A stretch of 64,000 nucleotides of DNA from Synaphobranchus kaupii (Eukaryota; Chordata; Actinopteri; Anguilliformes; Synaphobranchidae): the NCBI GenBank assembly GCA_029718625.1, contig CM056380.1:114586746-114650745 (forward strand). The letters run 5' to 3'. The position numbers and the translations under genes are program-made. Each line of letters begins with the position of its first letter. Position 1 is the stretch's first letter. Below, in pieces: positions 21,911 to 33,119 of the stretch. Under the pieces are notes generated by a model, which ran no database searches, was not told the DNA's origin, and saw only the letters and a list, made by a program, of their open reading frames with translations.

Positions 21911-22982
21911 CTCTTACCATCTCCCGCCATCATGACTTCCCTTGACTCCAAATCTGGCCTTGGTTTTCTTTTCTCCCAGGTAATGAACTGACCAGTTAGT
22001 GCTACCGATTTGCCAGACTGCCTTCACACCTGACTGCCAGGTAAAGGGAGGGCGGAAAACCAGCAAGTGCTGGCTCTCAAGGCGAACTGACACAATGGAA
22101 ACACATTGCTGCAGTCCAGAAGAGGCTGAGATCGGCCTCCGATTCCAAATCGCCGGTCCACCGAAAATCGTTAGCGCTAACAGTTTGTAATTTATAACTG
22201 TGCAGGAAGACAAACGGCTCACGCTGCCGATTTAGGCTGGCCCGCCAACTTTGAATAGGGAGCTGCGAACAGCGAGCCAACTTCAACCTCACGCAGTCCG
22301 GCCAGCGCGGCACAAATCTCCACGCTGGTCCTTATCGCTCTGCAACACCGCAGATTAGCCCTGGCCATTTCTGCGAGAACCAGTAATTACCTTCCCTCAC
22401 ACATACAACGCACAAGATAATGGTAAATGGGTATTTCTTCTCCGATTGTGTCCTTGCAATGTGCCAATCTCTTGGGGGCATGGGGTGGGGTGGAAGGGTT
22501 GGGGAGAAAAATTTGATGTTTTGCTAAATAAATTATTATGTCATGCTGGTCAGATAAGGCACGGTTTTTAATGGAAAAGGGCTGTTCTGGGCGTAATTAA
22601 AGCTCCCGCTGTCCGGACAGAGCGCAGATTGATTATAGCCTATACTCGACTCCAGACCCGCTCCATCCCAGCAATGAGATGCCAGGTGGAAATCCAGAGC
22701 TCTGCTCTCCAGGCAGAAGGAATGGTAATGGGCGATAGGCAGGACATTAGTCCCGCGCCAACATGCTCTGATTCTCAAGAGCGTTCTCCGCAGAGGAGAA
22801 GAGGCTGGTTTAGACCTTTGATCCAGCACAGGAGTAGGCTGCCTAAAACTCCCTCTCACTCACTCAATGAGAAAATGAGCAAAAGGTTTTTTTGGTATTT
22901 TAAAAATGGCTACATGTACATTGTTACAAGTAGGCATACATATCGTCTGTACTGGACTGTCTATAAACACAGTATATACATA
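21911..22982. other. Gene-free stretch
   Basis: Unique, GC-balanced sequence with no recognised exon. Blocks near 22340-22420 and 22580-22650 look non-repetitive and could be conserved non-coding sequence; this is inference. Confidence 0.35.
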
Positions 22983-23330
22983 CAGTACCAGTCAAAAGTT
23001 TGGACACACCTACTCATAGAAAGTTTTTTTTTTCCGTTATTTTTACTGTTTTCCACATTTTAGAATAGTAAAGACATCAACACTATCAGATAACACAAAT
23101 GGAATTATGCAAAGACCCCAAAAAAAGTGTAAAACAAATAAAAAAGCTGTTATCAAGGCAAAGGGTGGCTACTTTGAAGAATCTAAAATATAACACTTTT
23201 TTTATTTGTTTGCATAATTTAATGTGTTCTCATTGTTTTGATGACTTTACTATTCTAAAATGTGGAAAACAGTAAAAAAAAACTTTAAAAAACCTATGAG
23301 TAGGTGTGTCCAAACTTTTGACTGGTACTG
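22983..23330. mobile_element. Tc1/mariner-type MITE
   Basis: Perfect-looking terminal repeats: CAGTACCAGTCAAAAGTTTG on the left and its reverse complement on the right. They continue through GGACACACCTACTCAT and a TTTTAGAATAGTAAAG block that is also inverted. TA flanks both ends (22981-22982 and 23331-23332). 348 bp, no coding capacity. Confidence 0.9.
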
Positions 23331-23688
23331 TATGTATTGATTTAACACTGTTAATTTAACGCTAGTACTTTTTCCTGTGCGGTCAGTTCCCATATTCAGG
23401 TGTGGTTGGGATGAGGCCTTGATGGGCCTAAGACATCCGCTCCCTCCACCATTCAGCTTTTCTTTCTATTTCAGGACACGCTGAAGGGATATTAATGTGC
23501 CAACTGCTAGGAGGTCCCCCCTTGACACCTATTTGTCAGGTTATGATTGTCAGAGTGAAAAAGGATGAGTGTTTTGCTTTTGTTTTCTATTTGTGCTATA
23601 TAAGGAGAGGGGCTGGGATATGGCTCCCCCCATTAAGAATATCCGGTATCTTTTGTCTTCCAAATCCATATAATGATGCATACCACAT

Positions 23689-23800
23689 AGAATAGAATAG
23701 AATAACGTTAAATTTTCCGTTAGGGAACTTCAGTTGTAGCCACCAGCAACAACAAAAAAAGACATAGACAGTGGGGCAGACCCACAACACACAAACAAAC
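23689..23800 (-). repeat. Second copy of the (ATTCT)n-tailed retroposon 3' end
   Basis: Matches 1897-2022: an (AGAAT)n start on the plus strand, then TTAGGGAACTTCAGTTGTAG and GACATAGACAGTGGGGCAGA. Confidence 0.6.
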
Positions 23801-25710
23801 ATAGAAACAACATGAAACTGGGTCCAGCATACTCATAGTACATGTGAAGCACGAGAACAATTTCTTAATTCAAAATGTGCACTGTCAGGTGAGGCATCTT
23901 ACCTCATGTTACCCTTCTATGATTTAATAGATGGGTAGAAAGGAGAAAGGAGGGAGGGAGAGAGAGAAGGTAATAAAGTATACAGTGAAGAGAGACAGAC
24001 AGAGAGCGAGAGAACACAAACTCAACCTGTTTTTTTGAGTTTGCATTCCTCATTTGAATGTCTTTGAATGTCTGCTCTCCCCCCCCCCCCCCATCAACTT
24101 CATCATTGCTAAGCGACGCCGTCAAATTGAGCGGCCAGTCAAACTGTGAGTCGGATGTTCACGTCGGTCCCAGGTGTGATTTTTACCCCCTGCGAACCCC
24201 GACACAAAGTCTCAACAGGCCTTTAGTAACAGCCTCAAGCTGGCGTCCTGCCTCGTCGACAAAAAGCTTCGCCCAGTTTCCTTCGCCCGTCTGATGTGCC
24301 ACCGCAGGAAGTGGCGGTGTTGTGTACGGCGTATAAATGTGCTCTGAGTACCGGGGCGGTGAGGCGTGGAACCGCGGGACCTCCGAGACTGCTTTACGAG
24401 TGGTCTGTCCAAAAACAGTTTGCAACGGCTCTAAGAGGGTGCACTTTGTGAGTAGTCGCCCCTCTAAATCTCTCTTCTCTCCTCTTCTCTCCTCGCTGGC
24501 ACAAATCTTTACAAGTAGGCTGCGAGTGTAGCATAAGCCATGGTCTTTCATTAGCTGTAAATACATCAGAGAGCGTTCGGAGCTGCTTTCCGTGCCGTCG
24601 CCGTCTTCTGGAAAGACGGCATCCAGAAGCCATGCAAAGGGCTGCCGTAGATAGGCTCTCGAGCACCACGAGGTGAATTAACCGCATCCTCCTCCTTGGC
24701 CCCCTTCCATTTATGAATATGATCATTTATGAAATATTTCTTCAGAAATGCATTGCTCAGTTACAGATTTTGGCTTTTCTAAATTTTGATTTTTTTGACA
24801 CATTTCAATCAGGGTTTAGCTACAGTCACATATCTCTCATTAGACACCGCATGTTAAGTCTAGTTACTTCATTTTATCTTCTGACTGCAGTTATCTTTGT
24901 GTCGAATGACCTCAGTTTAATCATTTAACACACAAATTCAAGGCTCTGCCAGATCTACCTGACAATTTGTACAACTGAATGGACACTAGTCTTTTTCTGC
25001 GCAATGTTAAAGTTGATTTAATTATGCACATACATTTATAAAGCTGGGAAACTTTCCTGTTAATTAACCTAATGCCCATTTCCATTGGCCAAGTCACACA
25101 ATGTTTGCTTTAATTTACACTAATGTTAACAGCTTCTTGAACCAAAAATGTTATTGTTGGTGTCCATGGCTGTTTCTGAATACCTCAGGAGGTAAAGACC
25201 CTCACCATACACACAAGCTGAGCCTTAGAGCCTACCTTGCTGTCGCTAGCTGGACTGTGCCATTCACCAACCATGAGTTCCTAGTGCCTGCAGGACAATT
25301 TGTTTCGCTGGTGTAAGGTGGGCTCAGATCTGTCAGCAATCATTGAGTGACCACTGCGTAAGCAGCCATGACTGCTCGCTTAAGACCTTGCTGAACAGTC
25401 GTTTTTTTTTTGTGTGACAAATGCAACTGCTCTGTTGAGTGCTAGCTCCCCTATAGTAACCTACAGTATGTTATGTGCCTCGTAGTGTGGAAAACAGCCA
25501 CAGGCACAATGTGTGAGTGATTGAGTGCATCAGGACCGGACCTGCTTCAGCTGAAAAGCTCCCTTAGCAGCCACGGGTGGAAGACGAAAAAAGTGGAGGG
25601 AAAATCCATGGCAACGTTAGCATAGCCAGCCGTAAAGATTTATTCACCTCATCAATGTTACAAAAATGTAGCCTGTCACAGCAAAAAAAGACACACACAC
25701 ACACACACAT

Positions 25711-25749
<39 letters not shown>

Positions 25750-27379
25750 AAAATTACACATCAGTTACCTGGCCTTGTATAGTGAACTTTCTGCTGCAGT
25801 TTCTTTTCCATTCGGTTATTTTCCAAGAGCGTCTATTGAAATTTATTTATCTAGTTTTTCCCCCAATTGGCTCTGGGCTTTTCTGGCTTTTTACGATTCC
25901 CCTTGGAATCGTAAAAACCGACAACCAGCACGCTGTGACAGTGCATTTGCGGGGAAAAAAAGGCATTATAAGAAACTCATTTTGTTTAATGAATTGATGT
26001 TATAAATGAGGACTCTGGCCTCTGATATCATACTAGATGGTGGTAGAACTTTTCCATCTACCTGCTGGTGACGACAGCACGGTGGTTTTCCGTCGCTTTT
26101 CAATATTTGACACTAAGAGCTGTGGATTTCGCTAGTCTTCTCGCACTTTACCGTAATGCGCCGGGGTTGTACCCCTCTGCTATCAGTCTGGCAAAGCCAT
26201 GCACTTCAGGGTGATGAAACCCACCCACTTTACAGAACTTAACCAATGTTATTTAGGCAGTGGTAACCTGGCCGTGAGATGCAGGGAAAGTGATTGAATA
26301 ACAAGAGGAAGGATGTTTATAAAAATATAACAGCCCCATTATGTTACGGTACATTCGTTTGGCAGACGCTTTTATGCAAAGCCACTGGAACAGCTACAGC
26401 CAGGTCAGATAAAGTGCAGTAATCATAAAGTAGCAGCTACCCATAGCCATGAACCTGAAGTCTACGTGGCATGTCTATCTCTGCTCTGTTCCCAGAGGGC
26501 AAGGCGAGAGTTTTTTTTTGATCTTTCAAGTTCTGACCATGTGGGTTCCGTGACGAATCACAACTTACCTAAATAGTTCATGGAAAATACTGGCACCTGT
26601 GCCTCATAATTTTGCTAAAGTATGCAAACTACATATCGCTAGGTTGTGAAATACCCCCTTACCCACGACCCGTCCTTCTCTAGTTCTAGTTCGGGCCCCA
26701 CAATGCCCAACCAATGGAACAATTAGCCACATAGGAGTCGTGTTCACTCTGACTCCACCAATCAGGAAAGAGCAAGAATAAAGGGCCTGCTTATCCAGCG
26801 GTGACTTTTCCCCCAGCATGCATTTGAAACAGTAGGAGGGTACCCCTGAAGATGAATCCCCTCCATCCAGCTCTCCCACAATGCACCTGGGGAGGGCTCC
26901 GGGAGGCTTACGCAGCCGACACGACCTCAGCGCTCCGTCTCCGGCTTCAAAACAGTGGGCTCAGCTGTCATATGACCCCCTCCGGCTCCCCTCCGGGGCA
27001 CGATGAGCCTGTCATCGCAGCGGTCTCGTAATGAATCAGGAAGTGCTGGGTCACGTCCCTGCCCACCCAGCCGAAGTCACGTGGTTCTCTGATCTTCTGG
27101 GCTGCCGGTGGTTGTGGGTCATCGCGCTGGTCCCCGGAGTACTGCTCAGGAGGAACTGTCTAGGGCCCTCGGCAGAACCCCGAGGGCAACCCGAGCTGTC
27201 ACAACCTGCACTGACGTCAGGCAGAGCTGGAACTGGAACTCAAAGCTGTACTGCAGTTCATGGGGACAAGAACATTCCCAGGCAACTGAAATAAAACTTA
27301 GGAGTTTGGTTTTGTGGAAACTAACAGGATTTGTTGTCTTGGAGTTTTGGGTCAATTCCATATCAATTCACTCAATTCA
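23801..27379. other. Gene-free stretch with microsatellites
   Basis: Contains a 14-base C run at 24079-24092, an (AC)n microsatellite at 25690-25745, and a fragment near 26350-26385 resembling a V-SINE 3' end in reverse (TTTGGCAGACGCTTTTATGC). Bases 26880-27290 are GC-rich and run up to the assembly gap; no exon could be proven there. Confidence 0.4.
25690..25745 (+). repeat. (AC)n microsatellite
   Basis: About 27 AC units with one AT step. Confidence 0.95.
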
Positions 27380-27879
27380 NNNNNNNNNNNNNNNNNNNNN
27401 NNNNNNNNNNNNNNNNNNNNNNNNNNNNNNNNNNNNNNNNNNNNNNNNNNNNNNNNNNNNNNNNNNNNNNNNNNNNNNNNNNNNNNNNNNNNNNNNNNNN
27501 NNNNNNNNNNNNNNNNNNNNNNNNNNNNNNNNNNNNNNNNNNNNNNNNNNNNNNNNNNNNNNNNNNNNNNNNNNNNNNNNNNNNNNNNNNNNNNNNNNNN
27601 NNNNNNNNNNNNNNNNNNNNNNNNNNNNNNNNNNNNNNNNNNNNNNNNNNNNNNNNNNNNNNNNNNNNNNNNNNNNNNNNNNNNNNNNNNNNNNNNNNNN
27701 NNNNNNNNNNNNNNNNNNNNNNNNNNNNNNNNNNNNNNNNNNNNNNNNNNNNNNNNNNNNNNNNNNNNNNNNNNNNNNNNNNNNNNNNNNNNNNNNNNNN
27801 NNNNNNNNNNNNNNNNNNNNNNNNNNNNNNNNNNNNNNNNNNNNNNNNNNNNNNNNNNNNNNNNNNNNNNNNNNNNNNN
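27380..27879. other. Assembly gap (500 N)
   Basis: Exactly 500 unknown bases, a conventional filler length, so the true size is unknown. Reading frames crossing it have no meaning. Confidence 0.99.
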
Positions 27880-28169
27880 AAATTAAATCATTAGTTGATG
27901 TGACTTGTGAGAAGCCCAGGGTTGAGAAATCAAAAGAGCATTTATCTGTAGGGCAGTGGTTCCCAAACTCAGTCATGAAAGCCACTGTCTAGCTGGTTTT
28001 CTTCCAACCACAATTACCTCTGAACTGAAACGAGCTGTTAATTCTTCTTAATTAGACACCCTTTATTTTGGTGTAATGAGGGATGACTTACCCTCTGAAT
28101 GCCAAATTATGTCAGAAATATTGTACATGGAATGTGTGCCATGAAGAATAAATGTCTCATATTCAACCT

Positions 28170-28237
28170 CCCAGATTTTACTCAGTGCAGTTATCCAGCT
28201 AACTCAGTAATCCTGCTTTGTGAAATACCCCCCTGGT
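28170..28237 (-). repeat. Single right arm of the foldback family
   Basis: TTTTACTCAGTGCAGTTATC, then CAGCTAACTCAGTAATCCTG and CTTTGTGAAATACCCCCCTGG: one arm of the family described at 60-131, inverted. The matching left arm is not seen nearby. Confidence 0.75.
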
Positions 28238-28363
28238 TTCTTGGGTCTGAATTGGTTGCTGATATTAAGCCAAAAACAAAAACCAGCATACCTTGCGGCC
28301 CTCCAGGACCAGGAATGAGTATGACCGGTTTAGGGGAAAAGTTATGGTAGCATTTAAGCACAA

Positions 28364-28637
28364 GGGCTGTGTCCGAATCAGAGCCCTATCTACTGCGTCC
28401 TGTTTACTATGTATCAGCATACTGTATACTGCTTACTGCATATGCAGTATGCGAAAAATATCTATAAAAATATATATCTCCACACTATTATCAGCAAAAA
28501 CCCGGAAATAAGTATATCATCCGGGCATATTAAGAACGCTCAATTTTCAGAACTTTCGCGTACTTAACAGCTTTTTTAAAAAGTATACTCAACTGGCATA
28601 CTCAATAGCAGGCAAGTGCGCTAATTCGGACACGGCC
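28364..28637. mobile_element. MITE with GGGCTGTGTCCGAA termini
   Basis: Left end GGGCTGTGTCCGAATCAG; right end AATTCGGACACGGCC, its inverse with few changes. The interior is rich in GTATAC-like words and non-coding. Confidence 0.8.
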
Positions 28638-28879
28638 ATGGTTTCAACAACATCGGTAGATCAAGGCCTGTAACCGAAACTGGCGTAAACAGAGCGGGTC
28701 CCCCAGGGCGGAGTTTGAGAACAGCTGCTCTCCACTCACAGCAGACACATCAGGAGGTCAGAAACACAGAAAGCAGCGGGACGCCATTAATGCATTACTG
28801 TATAGTCCAGGGCTCACTAGGAGAACATTCCAGAGCCTTCTCCCACAGTATTTTTTTAAATAAATTTACTTCTGATAGT

Positions 28880-29235
28880 TTCCTTTTTTTTCTCCCAATT
28901 TGGTAGCCAATTCAACCCCTATACTATTAAATTTCCCCCCCCCCCCCCATGTAGTAACCGCTTGAAATCGCCTCTGCAGAACCCCGTCAGCCGGTAGTAG
29001 GAAGGAGGGCGCAACTCCTCGAGCTCCTGACCGCGATCCAAACTCGCCCGAGGCCCTTGTATGCGCGACGAATTTAACAGAGTCCCTCCCACCACCCCGG
29101 GAGCAGCCGCCAATTGCTGCTCCCCTCTAGGCACCGGCCATACTCGAACCTGGCTGGGACCGGGGCGCGAACCACGATCCTCGGAGTACAACCTTCAGTC
29201 GGTGCGTTTACCGCTGTACCACCGCGGCGGCACTA
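28880..29235 (-). mobile_element. tRNA-derived SINE, minus strand
   Basis: Read on the minus strand, it starts with the A-box-like GGTGGTACAGCGGTAAACGC. The B-box GGTTCGCGCCCC follows about 45 bases later, then a GC-rich body. A 14-base C run on the plus strand (28935-28948) lies near its 3' end. Not a functional tRNA: the cloverleaf is incomplete. Confidence 0.7.
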
Positions 29236-31482
29236 CTCCCACAGTATTGAACTTGGGGCATACAAACACCTCTGGTATGGGATGACATTAGCACATATTA
29301 GCACGTATTAGCACGTTTTAGCCTCTCAGTACATTTTGCCAAATATGACAGCAATGAGCTGCATAATCTTTAAGATATTCCTATTTTTACATGTTTACCT
29401 ATTTTTAAGCATATGTGGATCACCTGAAGCATCCTGTAACATAATGAGGAAATTAAAAATGAAGCTCTGATCCTCTTGGGTCTTTGGATAGGATCCAGGG
29501 CTGTCCCATGCCACTTAAGGGCCTCTGAGAGGCGCCTGCCTGCTGCATTTCATTACGGATAATAAATCGGCCGCAAACCTGCTCCTGCTGGCCACAAACA
29601 TGAACACACAGCCCTAGAATGGCTTCTGTTTAAGTCACAGCCAATGTGGCTGGCAGACTGTCACACGAAAACAAAAACCGCTTCAAAAAAAGGAAAAAAA
29701 GCAGTGTCCTGTACGCTTACTAAGCGAATACAATTTCAACCAGAGAAATACAAACAGAATATAAACAAGGGGGACACCATTTTAGTGACAATGGCATAGG
29801 GCAAAGCCCATTTGATTGGCAGACCATGAGCTGTGTTAATTGATGCCCCAATGCACACAGAAATGGCGCTTAAACTGGCTTTAACATTTGGCGGAAGTAA
29901 TGCTGAAGCCACAAATGTTGCTCCAGAATGACCGTAGTGTAAATTTGCATAAAGATATAGTTTTCATAAGGATATAGTTTTCTTAAAAAACTAAATTCTG
30001 CTTATTTAACCTTGCATAAAGAACATGTACGTTTAGCTCTGTACGGGCTCTCATTACTACCTAAAACTACAGGGCCTGTTTAGCAAATCGGATTGTGTTT
30101 GGCAGCTGTCATCCAAAGGTGCTTGACACACTAAATTGTCACTGTGGTAATGGGAACTGCTTAAAGGGAAATTGTGCAGTCTATTCAATTTTCTCTACTT
30201 CTAAAAATAGTACTTTAAAAAAGCTTTGATTCGGTGTCACAGTAAACGGCTGCTTCCACAGTGCTATTAAAACAGGGAAATCTTGCAAAGCTGAATTTGC
30301 CCCCTGACCCTGCTTGCCACCAGCACTCCATAGCTGGCTGAAACACGTGCCTTCCTCCACTGCAATGGACTCAGCCAACAACTGAGGGACTTTTTAACAC
30401 GCTACAGGCCACTCAGTACTACAGGTGTGCTAGCGCTGATCAAATGATTCTCTCTCTCACTGATAGGTTAAAATACAAAACAACTATAAAAGATATAACA
30501 GAATGTGTAAATATCCAATTTAACACTGCCAATACAGGCAGCCATACTGCAGCCAGTGTCTTTGGGTACGAAACAGTGGCCATGGACATCCTCCCCTTTC
30601 ATTTCACACCGGAAACTCCTGTTAATGGACCTCCTCAACCTGGGACCTCCTCTGTTTAAGGAGCAGGGAGAAGAGAAGGAAGACAGGAGCTGAGAATCTT
30701 TGAAGTATAGGATCTCTGCAGATAACTGCCACATTTGTTGGGCGCACCTAATCCAGTGGTTGACTTGAGGTACCCAGGTCCACTTATACCCCTCTCACTC
30801 CTGGCAGAACGAAGCCAAGTTGATCCTTTGGGGCCCTGCTTGTAGCTGGATAATGGTAAGACTGAGGCTTGAACCTGCAACACCTTCAGCCCTCATGATT
30901 GGCGCCTCATGAGAGCCCGTGGAAGCTGAATTTCATTAATGTTTTAAGCTCCAAACGGCTATGCCTCATTTTAAATCCAGCACTAAATAATTGCATTATA
31001 GGCCTAGTCCTTTATGCTTTTTAAAAAATATTAGCAAGTAAAGTAAAATAAACAGAAATAATCATTGCAATGTGATGTACTGTGGATATTCAAGTAAATG
31101 TGCGTTCTTGTAGGATTTTTGACAATTGTTGTGCTCCATGGATTGTTATTCCAACCAAATTATTTAAAACAAACTCCAATTGTCTTGAAATTTCATTATT
31201 ATACATTTTTATGTTGTATATATAAACCACTGATTAAGTACATTTATGTCCGTGTAAGTAAATGTATGTCTACGGTAAACAAATGTCCACTGTCCAACAT
31301 TAACCTTCCCCCTGGTTCAAAGTATTGCATCCTTAAAAAACCCTCAACATTAACCTTCCCCCTGTTCAAAGTACTGCATCCTTAAAAAACCCTCAACATT
31401 AATATACAATAAATCTTCCTTCCAGTAATTAAGTTGATTAAGTAATTAACTTTCATCTTGTTGGTTAGTGTGTCCCACTAAG
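29236..31482. other. Gene-free stretch with a small tandem duplication
   Basis: A 50-bp direct duplication lies at 31295-31394 (both copies start CAACATTAACCTTCCCCCT). A tRNA-like GGTTCAAGCCTC box on the minus strand near 30865 may belong to a degenerate SINE. No exon seen. Confidence 0.4.
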
Positions 31483-31488
31483 TTTATT
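31483..31488 (-). terminator. Candidate polyadenylation signal for ipmk
   Basis: TTTATT on the plus strand is AATAAA on the minus strand, about 1.1 kb past the ipmk stop codon. It is one of few canonical candidates downstream; not proven. Confidence 0.3.
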
Positions 31489-32582
31489 TATGGTTCTTAA
31501 GATGTACTTGTCCAAAAAACATCCCCGGAAAACATACAGTAAAACGTATTTACTGTTTTTCAAATCAGATGTAATACCAAGGTGCAAAAAGACTATTATG
31601 ACAGTTGCAGGAACATCCTACTTGGAGATTCCTGGTTACCTCTTGGTTAGGGGAGAGTCATGTCAGTAAAATCATATTCATTTTTAGGTACCACAGCTAT
31701 GGCATCTGTGAGACCACAACCTATGTCCATGAAGCAGGCTTTCTCATGCTTCACTTTGGATCAAATCAGGACACCCAAGAGAGCTGAGGCAGCCAATGAC
31801 ATTCAAACTCACAGCCACAGAAAAAGAGCTCATTTCATTTGGACAGATGGAGTATCTCATGTCCTCAATCATTAGGGCTTAAACACATCCTTTGGGCAGC
31901 ATTCAGTAAAGAAATATCTCCGAAATTGCAGTTTAGATGAAAAGATTTCCTTATTCCATTATAATCACAATACATATTAACACAAAGCAATATTAATAAA
32001 TAGGCGTACATAATGAAAAACATCATTGTCCAATTTAAAAAAATAAATTGCAACCTTCCTGTTAAATACACAGAAATATTTTGGTAGTAAATAATTAAAA
32101 TAATTTTTTTCCCCAAAAATATTTACCTTACCCATTCATAATTATTTGGTCATTCATAGTGGATATATTAAAAAATATCAGTAGTTTTTCAGTTTCTGGG
32201 ATTATTTCCAAAAAACTCACATTGCCAGTGTGTACCACAGAGCTTGGTATCTGTGCCAGTCAAGTGAACCATATAGCCTTCTCATACAAAGGAAATGTCG
32301 ACAAAGTTTTCTATAAAACATTTCCAGACTTGCTTGCTTTTGCAAAGACATGATTAAAATATGAATCAATTTACCTGAGTAATATTGTTAGCAGCTCTAA
32401 AATGAGAAAATAAGAACGTCTTACACATATTAAACAAAGTTATCACATTTAAAACAAGGTCACTAATAGAGATCAAACTGCATGATGGCTGCTACTTTTC
32501 CATTTCCATTTAAAATCTGGTCCCGATTAATATGAAATGTGTTAAAAAACTGAACACCTTGGCAAAAGCATACCCCGTAAGC

Positions 32583-33119
32583 TTATTCATCCAGGATTTG
32601 TTGCAGCGTCAAAAGTAAATTCTTCAACCCGTAAATGTAACCGTCGTCTCGGGTCTCGCCGTCGAAAACGTGGGCAAAGTCAATCATCCTGACCTCGACT
32701 TCGCCGCGCCCCGTCTCCGAGCCGTGCTGTTCGGGCCCCGCCCCCTCCTCATCCCCCCGGCTGCTTGTTTCATTGCCGTTGGCCTGTGGCCCCGGTGAGA
32801 CCTGGGGACTCTGCTTCTGTATGGCAGCGTCTTTCCCGCTGCTGGGGTCGCCGTGGGAGACCAGTGGCCCGCGCGTATCGGAGAGCTCACGGACGTGGTT
32901 GTTGTTCTCCGTCACCCCCACCGCTCCCTCCTTCTGTTCCGGGAGCGCCCTGCGTCTTTCCTGGCAGGGCCCCCTCGTAAACGAGCAGCAGGGAACTTGC
33001 GTAGAAATGAAACCGGCTCTGGCCTTCGAACCACTGAAGGATGTCCCTGACTTTCCGGATGCTGTCGGTGACGGCATCTTTCCTCAGCCCATCCCCATTG
33101 TAAAAGAATTTGGCTAAAC
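32583..33119 (-). CDS. ipmk: ipmk last coding exon, with a one-base frame break
   Basis: Acceptor CTCCGAAG. The exon begins LAKFFYNGDGLRKDAV and runs through RKVRDILQWFEGQSRFHFYA and SSLLLVYEG in one frame, which would stop at 32887-32889. The C-terminal half (EVRMIDFAHVF ... ILDE, stop at 32583-32585) is in the next frame. The break lies between about 32889 and 32985; a five-base C run on the plus strand at 32970-32974 is the likeliest place. The human-like ENNNHV word is in the second frame. The linker is low-complexity and GC-rich. Either an assembly or sequencing indel or a real mutation. Confidence 0.92.

Noticed and set aside
27108..27992. Long frames crossing 27380-27879
   Set aside because: They run through 500 unknown bases and have no support on either side.
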